A stretch of DNA of 64,000 nucleotides. Source: Treponema sp. (GTDB lineage: Bacteria > Spirochaetota > Spirochaetia > Treponematales > Treponemataceae). This document shows, one piece after another, positions 50,815 through 59,012 of the stretch (positions are counted from its first letter, which is position 1; each line of letters opens with the position of its first letter). A program made the translations under genes and the position numbers. Below the pieces are notes generated by a model. The model saw only the letters and a list, made by a program, of their open reading frames with translations. It did no database searches and had not been told where the DNA came from. Location: assembly GCA_018385415.1 (NCBI GenBank), contig JAHAZA010000010.1, forward strand, positions 1-64,000. The letters run 5' to 3'.

Positions 50815-51423
50815 TTACATCGTATACCATTGATTAACAATAGCACCTATCTTTTCCATACTCAAAGGTTTGGTCAAGAAATAATTACATCCAAGATCAG
50901 TCACTCTGTCAGAAATATCAGAATCCTTCAAAGCCGTTACAACAACAATGTAAGGATTTTCAAACATTGAATCAGACTTCAACTTTTTACATAAAGAAAA
51001 ACCATCAACCCCAGGCAAATCCAGATCGAGAATTACAAGCCCAGGCTTTTCCTTAGCCATCAATGTTCCAGCTTCAAATCCGTCATATGCTTGAAAAATC
51101 TTGACACCCTCAAAATTTTTTTCAAGATACATTTTTATTACAGAATTCAATCCTTTATCATCATCTACAATAATCATAGATTTTGTCTTAGGACTTTTTA
51201 CTTCATTTAATGCTTCAACCAGTACTTCCGGAATTTCACTGCCGCGACTTTTCAAAAATTCGGCAAGATCTTCTGGAGTTACACGAAACTGTCCACCTGG
51301 TGTTGTATATGCCTTTAGATGTCCCGCCTTTATCCAGTTGATTGCAGTTTGGTTAACTACACCACAAATATTTGCAACTTCAAGGGCAGAAAACACTTTT
51401 GATTTCTTACTTTTCGAAGCCAT
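50815..51423 (-). CDS. HTH plus receiver protein (reversed response-regulator order)
   Basis: 202 residues. An excisionase/MerR-like helix-turn-helix comes first (FSALEVANICGVVNQTAINWIKAG, then LKAYTTPGGQFRVTPEDLAEFLK). The receiver domain follows at about 80-200: MIIVDDDKGLN, phospho-acceptor Asp in VILDLDLPGVDG, and Lys in FLTKPLS. DNA-binding before receiver is the reverse of the standard order. No kinase is adjacent. Its start overlaps recX by 17 bp; GAAGGA upstream. Target unknown. Confidence 0.88.
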   Translation of the reverse strand: MASKSKKSKVFSALEVANICGVVNQTAINWIKAGHLKAYTTPGGQFRVTPEDLAEFLKSRGSEIPEVLVEALNEVKSPKTKSMIIVDDDKGLNSVIKMYLEKNFEGVKIFQAYDGFEAGTLMAKEKPGLVILDLDLPGVDGFSLCKKLKSDSMFENPYIVVVTALKDSDISDRVTDLGCNYFLTKPLSMEKIGAIVNQWYTM

Positions 51424-52021
51424 AATCTTCCTTCACTTTTTGTATCAATTTTATCGAAAATCCGTTTTTTAATAAATACTGAGTTATCTTATCTTCGTCT
51501 TTTTTAGTCTTAACACATTTTTTAAAAGCACGCATACAAATTTCTTCTTCGGAAATTTCTTCAAAGAATTCATCCAATGCTTCTGTAATATAAGCTTTAT
51601 TAATTCCCCTGGCAGCTAGTTCCATTGAAAGTTTACTTCTACCCTCTGCATGAGTTATAGCACGATTTCTCAACCACACACCGGCAAATCGTCTGTCATC
51701 AAGATATTTCTTACTTTCAAGGTAATCAAGGGCGCGATTGATATTTGATTTTGCAAAACCTTTTGCAATAAGCTTTGCGGTCAATCCCATTCGATATTGT
51801 TCACTTCGATTCAAATAATCCAGTGCTTTCTGTTCTACAGCAAAACAGAGTCCGGCATCTACCAGTTCTTCTTCCTTTTCATCCAGAAACTCTGCTCCAT
51901 CCACAATATCATCAGGGTTAACAAGAGATAAATATATAGTCCGTATAAAAAAAGAAGGTCCCGACACCGTTGTAATTTCCATACAATCGGGCGAGACCGT
52001 CCCTGCTGTTTTGATAACCAA
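51407..52021 (-). CDS. recX: RecX regulatory protein
   Basis: 204 residues from a TTG at 52021. An ATG at 51982 is possible, and neither has a clear ribosome site. Typical RecX three-helix repeats are visible: ALDYLNRSEQYRMGLTAKLIAKGF, ALDYLESKKYLDDRRFAGVWLRNR, GRSKLSMELAARGINKAYITEAL. It inhibits or tunes RecA filaments. It lies 3 bp after rpsI and probably follows it on the mRNA. recA is not in the window. Confidence 0.85.
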   Translation of the reverse strand: MVIKTAGTVSPDCMEITTVSGPSFFIRTIYLSLVNPDDIVDGAEFLDEKEEELVDAGLCFAVEQKALDYLNRSEQYRMGLTAKLIAKGFAKSNINRALDYLESKKYLDDRRFAGVWLRNRAITHAEGRSKLSMELAARGINKAYITEALDEFFEEISEEEICMRAFKKCVKTKKDEDKITQYLLKNGFSIKLIQKVKEDYGFEK

Positions 52022-52024
52022 ATT

Positions 52025-52417
52025 CTAGCGTTTAGAGAACTGGAATCTTCTACGAGCACCTTTCTGACCGTATTTTTTACGTTCAACCATACGTGAGTCA
52101 CGTGTAAGGTATCCGTTAGCTTTGAGAGATGCACGAGCATCCTGATCTACCTGCAAGAGAGCACGTGAAATACCGTGCAAACAAGCTGCAGCCTGTCCGT
52201 TAAGACCGCCACCAGTTACGTTGATAAGGATGTCAAATTTATTAGCACTTGAAGTTACGAGCAATGGCTGGTTAACAACATTAACCTGTTCTGCTGTTGC
52301 AAAGTAATCTTTAATGTCTTTACCGTTTACAGTAATTTTTCCTGAACCTTCGCGCAAGAATACACGAGCAGTTGCAGTCTTTCTTCTACCTGTTCCAATA
52401 GCAATATTCTTTACCAT
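52025..52417 (-). CDS. rpsI: Ribosomal protein uS9
   Basis: 130 residues. IGTGRRKTATARVFLREGSGKITVNGK, NVTGGGLNGQAAACLHGISRAL and the C-terminal KYGQKGARRRFQFSKR are the family motifs. The last residues reach the P-site tRNA. TAGGAG precedes the ATG. It lies 13 bp after rplM in the classical rplM-rpsI order. Confidence 0.98.
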   Translation of the reverse strand: MVKNIAIGTGRRKTATARVFLREGSGKITVNGKDIKDYFATAEQVNVVNQPLLVTSSANKFDILINVTGGGLNGQAAACLHGISRALLQVDQDARASLKANGYLTRDSRMVERKKYGQKGARRRFQFSKR

Positions 52418-52430
52418 GATTTACTCCTAA

Positions 52431-52859
52431 TTAAACTTCCAAAGCCTGTGGATTCTGTGCTGCATGTGGATGTTCAGCACCTGCATAAATCTTACAGTTA
52501 TCCATGATTTTGCGTCCAAGACGTCCGTGTGGGAGCATTCCTGCAATAGCAATTTTCAGTGGATCACCAGGATGACGTTCATTAAGTTTTTCATAAGTAA
52601 AAGTCTTAAGACCACCTACGAAACCTGTGTAGTTATGATAAAGCTTATCTTTTGCCTTGTTACCTGTTACAGCAACTTTGTCAGCATTGATGATTACTAC
52701 GAAATCACCCATTTCCTGGTTTACAGCATAAGATGGTTTGTTCTTTCCGCGCAATACATAAGCAGCTTTTGCAGCTACGCGTCCGAGGGATTTTCCTTCA
52801 GCGTCGATAATATACCATTTACGTGGCTGTGCGCTTTCGTTTACAAAAATAGTTTTCAT
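52431..52859 (-). CDS. rplM: Ribosomal protein uL13
   Basis: 142 residues. KWYIIDAEGKSLGRVAAKAAYVLRGK, GDFVVIINADKVAVTGNKAKDK and PHGRLGRKIMDNCKIYAG are the family motifs. The promoter is near 52969-52997, and a perfect 8-bp hairpin lies in the leader (52927-52948), a possible site for autoregulation. Confidence 0.98.
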   Translation of the reverse strand: MKTIFVNESAQPRKWYIIDAEGKSLGRVAAKAAYVLRGKNKPSYAVNQEMGDFVVIINADKVAVTGNKAKDKLYHNYTGFVGGLKTFTYEKLNERHPGDPLKIAIAGMLPHGRLGRKIMDNCKIYAGAEHPHAAQNPQALEV

Positions 52860-52926
52860 TGTATATACCTTAACAAATAATGTTTTTCCCGGATTATTAA
52901 GTTTGCATCTTCTTAAAAATCCGCCT

Positions 52927-52948
52927 TTAGTGATTGAGCGATCACTAA
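52927..52948 (-). promoter_or_regulatory. rplM: Leader hairpin of rplM
   Basis: TTAGTGAT and ATCACTAA form a perfect 8-bp stem with loop CGCTCA (minus-strand sense), 13-35 nt into the transcript. No U run follows, so it is not a plain terminator. A protein- or RNA-binding leader is possible. Confidence 0.5.
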
Positions 52949-52968
52949 GTAAATATACGGGGACTTAA

Positions 52969-52997
52969 AATATAAACTTTTCAGTCTATTTGGTCAA
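52969..52997 (-). promoter_or_regulatory. rplM: Promoter of rplM-rpsI
   Basis: Minus strand: TTGACC (52992-52997), exactly 17 bp, TATATT (52969-52974). The start is expected near 52962, about 100 nt before the rplM ATG. Confidence 0.78.
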
Positions 52998-53020
52998 GCA
53001 ATGAGCAACAAAATTCAGGA

Positions 53021-53260
53021 TTATTTTTCCTGATTTTTTTCTGCTTCCTGCTCTTCTTTTTTAGCTTCGTTTTTATCCTTGATATCTGCAGCACCAATCA
53101 AAATTGCAACAAATCCGATAAATGCAGCAAGAACTGGTGCACAGCCCTTTAAGAAGTTGATTACATCAGCACCCCAGTGCAATCCAAATCCTGCACTTGC
53201 TGGCAGCACTGAAAATACTGTAAATGCGATAAACAAAATACCTAAAATAATAGCAACCAT
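53021..53260 (-). CDS. Small two-helix membrane protein
   Basis: 79 residues from the ATG at 53260, which has GGAGA upstream. Two hydrophobic helices (about residues 2-22 and 34-54) are separated by a GLHWGADVINFLKG loop and followed by an acid/base-rich tail of about 20 residues (KDKNEAKKEEQEAEK). The stop lies inside a CAGGA..TCCTG hairpin that may end transcription. Function unknown. It is between rplM and azlD on the same strand but with its own ribosome site. Confidence 0.75.
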   Translation of the reverse strand: MVAIILGILFIAFTVFSVLPASAGFGLHWGADVINFLKGCAPVLAAFIGFVAILIGAADIKDKNEAKKEEQEAEKNQEK

Positions 53261-53354
53261 TTTTATCTCCTGAATTTCGAGGAACAGCCTCAAAATATCG
53301 TTTTCTGTGTGATTTTAAAAATATACCTTCTATTGTAAATTCCGTCAATGTAAT

Positions 53355-53681
53355 TTATATAAGGCGAATCAATACCATATAAACAATGGTTCCACCAAAA
53401 ATACTGATCATACTGTTACTTTTCCATAAATGAAGCATAACAGTCACATAAAGAGCCAGAATTTCACTTAACCCATAAGGTTTTGCCGTAAAATTTACAT
53501 CTTTAAAGCAGTAAACAAGCAGAACTGCCATAACCATCGGAGGAATATATTTTTCAATAAATCTAATGATTTGAGGAGGATCCTTTTTTGAAAATAGAAC
53601 AAATGGGAATGCTCTTGTTGCAAAAATGACTGCAGCACTTATTATTGTTGCAATCAATATCTGGTTAAGCGTTAAAGCCAT
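53355..53681 (-). CDS. azlD: AzlD-type branched-chain amino acid exporter subunit
   Basis: 108 residues from the ATG at 53681, which has AAGGAGG upstream. Four hydrophobic segments, with ATRAFPFVLFSKKDPPQIIRFIEKYIPP typical of AzlD and a final HLWKSNSMISIFGGTIVYM. The small partner of AzlC in exporting leucine, isoleucine or valine, or analogues. Its start lies inside the end of azlC (17-bp overlap). Confidence 0.92.
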   Translation of the reverse strand: MALTLNQILIATIISAAVIFATRAFPFVLFSKKDPPQIIRFIEKYIPPMVMAVLLVYCFKDVNFTAKPYGLSEILALYVTVMLHLWKSNSMISIFGGTIVYMVLIRLI

Positions 53682-54399
53682 TTTTGTCCTCCTTACCAAG
53701 ATTCTTTCCTTTGACAAGCATTAATAAACCGATTCCTGCACATAAAGCAAAAATCAAAATATTATCAGCCACAACAGGAACAAACTTTCCAATAACAATA
53801 CATATTCCCGTTACAAGGATACCAATTGCAGGAGGAACGAAATCCTTTGATGCTTTTATCTGCTCAATCAAAAGAACAGCAAACAAAGCTGTCAGAGCAA
53901 AATCAACACCTTTAAAATCAAATGGAATCAGAGACCCTGCAATAGCTCCTATTAAGCTGCCTAAAATCCAGTAGCACTGATCCAGAACAGCAATTGTTCC
54001 ATAAAAGCGACCAGGATTTGCATTTTCTGGAAGTGGTGTTGAAGTCATTAGGGCATAAGTTTCATCAGTAAGTGCAAAAATAAGATAAGGCTTCCATTTG
54101 CCGGTTTTCTTGAATTTTTCTATAAGTGAAAGTCCATATACAATATGTCGTATATTAAGAAGAAGCTCAGCAATTGCAATACTTCCAAAAGAAGCTCCAC
54201 TTGCAAAAAGTCCTATAGCAACATACTGCCCCGCACCTGCATACATAGTAAGACTCATAATAGGAGCAACCCACCATGGATATCCGTTTTTTACCAGCAT
54301 TAATCCAAATGGAATTCCAATAGCGATATATCCGAAAAATACAGGTAACGTCAGCTTTACAATACTCAGCAACGATGATTTATTTTCTGTTTTTGACAT
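53665..54399 (-). CDS. azlC: AzlC-type branched-chain amino acid exporter subunit
   Basis: 244 residues, about seven hydrophobic helices. VFFGYIAIGIPFGLMLVKNG, YAGAGQYVAIGL and NIRHIVYGLSLIEKF are typical of AzlC. With AzlD it forms a branched-chain amino acid exporter. No clear Shine-Dalgarno; a TAGAAT lies eight bases upstream but without a good -35, so it may be read from the GGDEF-EAL transcript 24 bp away. No azlB regulator is adjacent. Confidence 0.92.
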   Translation of the reverse strand: MSKTENKSSLLSIVKLTLPVFFGYIAIGIPFGLMLVKNGYPWWVAPIMSLTMYAGAGQYVAIGLFASGASFGSIAIAELLLNIRHIVYGLSLIEKFKKTGKWKPYLIFALTDETYALMTSTPLPENANPGRFYGTIAVLDQCYWILGSLIGAIAGSLIPFDFKGVDFALTALFAVLLIEQIKASKDFVPPAIGILVTGICIVIGKFVPVVADNILIFALCAGIGLLMLVKGKNLGKEDKNGFNA

Positions 54400-54423
54400 A
54401 GTGGCAATTCTACAATTTTTTTT

Positions 54424-56091
54424 CTATTCTTTGATATGGTCAAGAGCATTTATATTTCCAGAAAGGTACTCTTCAATTGCAGCCTGGCTCATTGGTTTTC
54501 CACGAAGGAAGCCTTGAACAGTTTTACAGTTTAATTCCTGAAGAATTTTAAGCTGATCGACTTTTTCAACACCCTCTGCAATTGTATCAAGTCCCATTTT
54601 GGTAACCATAGAAATAATGGAATTAGTAATATTTTCTGAAACACCATTTTTTTCAGTAATCGACTGAATAAATGATTTATCAATTTTAAGTGTAGTCAAC
54701 GGAAGAATCTGAAGATATCTTAAAGAAGAATATCCTGTTCCAAAATCATCAAGTGAAATTCTAAAACCACGACGCTTTACTTCATCAAGCACAGCCACAG
54801 CCTTGTCAGTATCATCAATTAAGACACCCTCAGTAACTTCAATCTCTACATGAGTAGGCTCAACGCCAGATTCCCTTGCAATCTGATCCAATGTAAAGAG
54901 GAAGTCATCATCCATAAGTTGAACAGGAGATACATTTACTGACATAACTCCATTATAGGCGAATTTTTCTTCCCATTCTCGCTGGCAGGTAAAGGCCTTT
55001 TTCAAAACCCATGCTCCAAGAATTTTGATAAAACCGCTTTCTTCTGCAACAGGGATAAAATCCTCAGGTGAAATTTTTCCAAGCTCTGGTTCATTCCAAC
55101 GAAGAAGTGCTTCAAATCCACGAAGTTCATTTGAAGAAATATCAAATTGAGGCTGAAAGAACAATTCAAACTCGCCGTTATCGAATGCAGCAGGCATTTT
55201 TGTTTTATACATCATGCGCCGTAAAAATTCCTTCTGAAGCTCAGGTGTGAACATCAACACACGGTTTTTACCGGCTTTCTTTGCATCATGCATCGCAAGG
55301 TCAGCAAATTTTACCAGATCTTCTTTTTCAGAAGTATTATCCGGGTAAACGGAAATTCCACCTGAAGCATTTACATTCTCAGAATTAAGCGCTTCCATTA
55401 CTGCATCACTTATTGTATACAAACTGTCAGCTAAGGAAAGATTCTTTGCTACAAGAATAAATTCATCACCGCCAAAACGGTAGACATCAATATTTTTATT
55501 TTCAAAAGATTTGAATATGCGGGCAGCCTTAATCAAAAGGCGGTCACCAGCCTGCTGGCCTTTTGAATCATTAATCTGTTTAAGATTATCCAGGTCAAAG
55601 GAAATAAGTCCGAATTTTGTAGATGTCTGATCTGCCTCATCCACAACGCTCTGAAATTTTTTATAAAACTGAAAGCGATTTGGCAAAGTCGTAAGAGTAT
55701 CTGTTACAAGTGAAAGTTTAAGCTGCTCAGTATAACTTACTTTTGCTGTAATATCAGTCAAAGTTGCAACTACAAGTTTGTCAGTTGCAGTCTGAAGCTC
55801 AAATGAAAACCATGCCTGTTTTTTTTCAGAATAATAAGTTTCAGCGAAAAGCTCTTTTGTCTCAACTGCCTTCTGAGCCATTTCCAGCCAGTGCATTCCA
55901 TTCTCAAGCATTGAAACCGCACAAGTCAAAGTAGTACCTGTTTTTAAGTTCGCAATAATTCTTGAAAATTCAGGATTAACATACAGAACTTCAAAATCTT
56001 CTGCAACACCATTATTAAACATTGGCTTTAACGCAATAAGAGGAATTTTCACGCAATCGATAATTTCTCTAAAAGTAAAATCGCTTAACAC
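54424..56091 (-). CDS. GGDEF-EAL protein, probable cyclic-di-GMP phosphodiesterase
   Basis: 555 residues with no membrane helix. About 1-125 is PAS-like (VLYVNPEFSRII). GGDEF (about 130-285) has an intact RFGGDEF but no RxxD I-site. EAL (about 300-545) has EALLRW, NVSPVQL, EVTEGV, DDFGTGYSS, LKIDKSFI, AEGVEKVDQL and VQGFLRGKP, all expected catalytic or metal residues. It should break down cyclic di-GMP; whether the GGDEF part is active or regulatory is open. A leaderless GTG start at 56091 has TTGACA-17-TAAAAT at the right distance. Confidence 0.92.
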   Translation of the reverse strand: MLSDFTFREIIDCVKIPLIALKPMFNNGVAEDFEVLYVNPEFSRIIANLKTGTTLTCAVSMLENGMHWLEMAQKAVETKELFAETYYSEKKQAWFSFELQTATDKLVVATLTDITAKVSYTEQLKLSLVTDTLTTLPNRFQFYKKFQSVVDEADQTSTKFGLISFDLDNLKQINDSKGQQAGDRLLIKAARIFKSFENKNIDVYRFGGDEFILVAKNLSLADSLYTISDAVMEALNSENVNASGGISVYPDNTSEKEDLVKFADLAMHDAKKAGKNRVLMFTPELQKEFLRRMMYKTKMPAAFDNGEFELFFQPQFDISSNELRGFEALLRWNEPELGKISPEDFIPVAEESGFIKILGAWVLKKAFTCQREWEEKFAYNGVMSVNVSPVQLMDDDFLFTLDQIARESGVEPTHVEIEVTEGVLIDDTDKAVAVLDEVKRRGFRISLDDFGTGYSSLRYLQILPLTTLKIDKSFIQSITEKNGVSENITNSIISMVTKMGLDTIAEGVEKVDQLKILQELNCKTVQGFLRGKPMSQAAIEEYLSGNINALDHIKE

Positions 56092-56097
56092 GCTTCT

Positions 56098-56126
56098 ATT
56101 TTACAAAAATTAGCAACATTTGTCAA
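56098..56126 (-). promoter_or_regulatory. Leaderless-type promoter of the GGDEF-EAL gene
   Basis: Minus strand: perfect TTGACA (56121-56126), 17 bp, TAAAAT (56098-56103). The expected start is the G of the GTG at 56091. No ribosome site. Confidence 0.72.
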
Positions 56127-56282
56127 AATATGCAAATTTTTCAATAATATTCTATGCATTTTCAACAAAATAAACCGTAACATTCACTTAATCCCATAGT
56201 TTAAATACCGATAATAAAGAGATAGATTTTACAAATCTGTATTCCCCATTTTTTTGATTTAATATATAGAAGGAATTTTATC

Positions 56283-57572
56283 ATGAGACTTTCATCGTTT
56301 TTTTTCAAAAAAGCATTACTTTTTACAATTGTTCTTAGCTTTATTACATGTTCAATTTGTGCTCAGCAGCTTGAAACAATAGATGAAGGGCCTAAAAAAT
56401 TTGAATATAAATATAAGGAAAATGACAGCTATCGCATTCTCTCAACTGTAGAAGAAGATGTCTTCGTTAACGGCACAAAACATCATTCTGCTGAAATCGT
56501 GAATCGTATAAGTGTAAAAGTTCATGATGTAAATGAAGAAAAAATGACTGCTATCAACGAAGGCACATTCATGACAACAGAAAATTCTGTTATGGCATTT
56601 CAAGCAAATACAAAAACCTTCTCATACGGCGAAGAATACAAAAGCACATTTACAAAAGACAGATTCGGAGTATATACAATTGATGATAATTTCTTCATGC
56701 CTACAGTGCGTGATGTTCCTGTTTTTCCTGACAAAGAATTAAGTTATGGTGACGAATGGACATATGTAGGTCACGAAGCACACGATCTTCGACGCAGCTT
56801 TGGCTTACAGAAACCTTACAAAGTTCCTTTCACCGCAAAATATAAATATTTCGGTGTATTCGAAGATAAAAATACTGAAGACGGTTCGATCAAAAAGCTG
56901 GATCTTTTTCAAGTTTACTACGAATTAAGTTATACAATGGATACCTCTAAACTCGCTATCAGTGTCATGGAAACTCCATACAAAACTACAGGTTTTTCAA
57001 GTCAGTTGATTTTCTGGGACAATGACCGAGGTACAATCGATCATTATATTGAGTCCTTCAGAATTGAAATTAACACTACAGCTGGAAATATTTTTACCTT
57101 TGTAGGAAATGCCCATGCAGAAGTAACTGAATTTGAACGAACTGCTACAGTTGAAAATGTAGAAGACGTTACTCAAAAAATCGCAGATCTTGGTCTTGAA
57201 GATGTTAGTGTAAAACAGACAGAAAAAGGTTTAACTCTTTCTATCGAAAATATTCAGTTCAAACCTGATTCCGACATTCTTCTCCTTTCTGAAAAAAAGA
57301 AACTTGATAAGCTCAAAGACATTCTTTCTGCTTATCCAAACAACGATCTGCTTGTTACCGGACACACAGCTCTTCGTGGTACTGCAGAAAGTCGTCAGGA
57401 ATTAAGCGAACAGCGTGCAGAAGCTGTAGCAAACTACCTGGTTCAGATTGGCGTTCGTGATAATTATCACATCTTTACTCAAGGGAAAGGTGCAGAAGAG
57501 CCTATTGCAACAAACCAGACAGAAGCAGGAAGAAAAAAAAATCGTCGTGTTGAAATAACAATTATGGATTAA
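56283..57572 (+). CDS. OmpA-family outer-membrane-associated protein
   Basis: 429 residues. A signal peptide (about 1-28, ending around CSICAQQ) is followed by a beta-rich N-terminal region of about 270 residues that I do not recognise. The C-terminal OmpA domain (about 315-429) has ENIQFKPDSDILLLSEKKKL, VTGHTALRGTAESRQELSEQRAEAV and KNRRVEITI, with the peptidoglycan-binding Asp/Arg replaced in part (T-E-S-R pattern). It would hold the outer membrane to the cell wall. AGAAGGA precedes the ATG. It is convergent with the nuclease-fold lipoprotein gene, with overlapping stop codons. Confidence 0.9.
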   Translation: MRLSSFFFKKALLFTIVLSFITCSICAQQLETIDEGPKKFEYKYKENDSYRILSTVEEDVFVNGTKHHSAEIVNRISVKVHDVNEEKMTAINEGTFMTTENSVMAFQANTKTFSYGEEYKSTFTKDRFGVYTIDDNFFMPTVRDVPVFPDKELSYGDEWTYVGHEAHDLRRSFGLQKPYKVPFTAKYKYFGVFEDKNTEDGSIKKLDLFQVYYELSYTMDTSKLAISVMETPYKTTGFSSQLIFWDNDRGTIDHYIESFRIEINTTAGNIFTFVGNAHAEVTEFERTATVENVEDVTQKIADLGLEDVSVKQTEKGLTLSIENIQFKPDSDILLLSEKKKLDKLKDILSAYPNNDLLVTGHTALRGTAESRQELSEQRAEAVANYLVQIGVRDNYHIFTQGKGAEEPIATNQTEAGRKKNRRVEITIMD

Positions 57573-58603
57573 CTCCTTTCAGAACAATCAAGAATAATCC
57601 TGCATGTAATTGGAAGATGATCAGAATAGCCGGTATGATTATATAATTCATATCGGGCTGGGGTTCCATCTGATTTTAAAATTTTGTCATTCTTAATAAC
57701 CTTAAAATCGGAAAATCTATTCTTTTCAGCAAAGAAAAAATGATCAATCTTTTCCCACTTTCCTCTAAAAAAATATGAACCTTCATCTGTCACATCATTC
57801 CACGGGGAATATAACATAACCTGCTTTGTTTTCGTTTCACCAATTCCATTAAACAGAAAATCATTATGTTCATTACGAGTAAAATCAAAATAATCTTTAT
57901 TAAAATCACCTGTAGCAAAATTTATATCAGAGTCAAAAGCATTACTAAATTCACGGGCAAGAATATTTTCCTGCCATAATCTCCACTTCTCTGACTTTTC
58001 TTCTCCTCCAGATTTAGATTTCCAGTGATTAACATACATGCAGATATTTTTATTACCTGCACTCATATTAACTTCCATCAAAGCACGCATCTGGGGAGCC
58101 TTTTCATTTTCCGTCCTGACATCAAGGCCATGAAATTTTATGTTTTCAATCGGATATTTAGAAATTACACCAAGTCCGATGCTATTTCCGTTTTCTTTTC
58201 CAAAAGCTGCATAATTATAAATTTTATTTCTATACCAGCAGTTATGACTTAACTTATTCGAAATATCGTAAAGGATTTTTTCATTCTCGATTTCTTCCAT
58301 AACAAAAACATCGGAATCAATTTCTTCAATTAATTTACACAAACGATCTAATCGTTCTTCATAAAAATCTTCATTCCATAAATTTTTTGATTTTCTAAAA
58401 TCACCATATTCAATTCCATCATTATTACCATCAAAAAAAGTTTGAAGATTCCAGTTTGTCACAGTAATTGAATTAGCGTTATTAAATTGGAATTTTTTAG
58501 TACAAGAAGAAATAAAAAATGTAAATAATAAGAAAAATAAACAGCCAGTGTTACCAAAAGGAAATGTATAAATATTTTTCAAACTTAAAATATCCTCCAA
58601 CAT
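57569..58603 (-). CDS. Endonuclease/exonuclease/phosphatase-fold lipoprotein
   Basis: Up to 344 residues. A hydrophobic stretch followed by FFISSC is a lipobox. The start is uncertain: ATG 58603 lacks a ribosome site, whereas TTG at 58582 has GGAGG ten bases upstream. The EEP motifs are present: TNWNLQTFFDG, VFVMEEIENE (metal Glu), VNHWKSKSGG (His), ATGDFNKDY (Asp, Asn), and HTGYSDHLPI (catalytic Asp-His). Relatives are DNases, RNases or phosphodiesterases; here it is exported and lipid-anchored. It lies upstream of no close partner; panD is on the far side of a 39-bp gap. Confidence 0.85.
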   Translation of the reverse strand: MLEDILSLKNIYTFPFGNTGCLFFLLFTFFISSCTKKFQFNNANSITVTNWNLQTFFDGNNDGIEYGDFRKSKNLWNEDFYEERLDRLCKLIEEIDSDVFVMEEIENEKILYDISNKLSHNCWYRNKIYNYAAFGKENGNSIGLGVISKYPIENIKFHGLDVRTENEKAPQMRALMEVNMSAGNKNICMYVNHWKSKSGGEEKSEKWRLWQENILAREFSNAFDSDINFATGDFNKDYFDFTRNEHNDFLFNGIGETKTKQVMLYSPWNDVTDEGSYFFRGKWEKIDHFFFAEKNRFSDFKVIKNDKILKSDGTPARYELYNHTGYSDHLPITCRIILDCSERS

Positions 58604-58642
58604 AAGATACTTTAAAGTTTGAAAAAATATTTATAAAAGAAA

Positions 58643-58996
58643 TTATTTTTTAATTGCTTTAACAGAATTATCGTCGTTCAAAAGCACAACAGTTGGATTC
58701 CACTGATCTGCTTTAGATTCTTCGATTGTTGTATAAGTTACGATGATTACTTTGTCACCAGTACAGGCTTTGCGGGCAGCAGCACCATTGAGACAGATCT
58801 CACCTTTTTTTCCTGGAATGATGTAGGTTGAAAATCTTTCACCATTGTTTACGTTTAAGATATCAACCTTTTCATAGTTATGCATTCCTGCAGCTTTACA
58901 CAATTCTGTATCAATGCTGATTGAACCTTCGTAGTTAAGATTTGCATCTGTTACGGTTGCTCTATGTAATTTTGCTTTTAAAACTGTAATATCCAT
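58643..58996 (-). CDS. panD: Aspartate 1-decarboxylase
   Basis: 117 residues from the ATG at 58996, with AGAGG upstream. It makes beta-alanine from aspartate. The self-cleavage site Gly-Ser is in NYEGSISID, which yields the pyruvoyl group; the VTDANLNYEG start and GDKVIIVTYTTIE end match the family. It is the last gene of the pantothenate/CoA cluster, 16 bp after coaX. Confidence 0.96.
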   Translation of the reverse strand: MDITVLKAKLHRATVTDANLNYEGSISIDTELCKAAGMHNYEKVDILNVNNGERFSTYIIPGKKGEICLNGAAARKACTGDKVIIVTYTTIEESKADQWNPTVVLLNDDNSVKAIKK

Positions 58997-59012
58997 AATT
59001 TTCAAAACCTCT

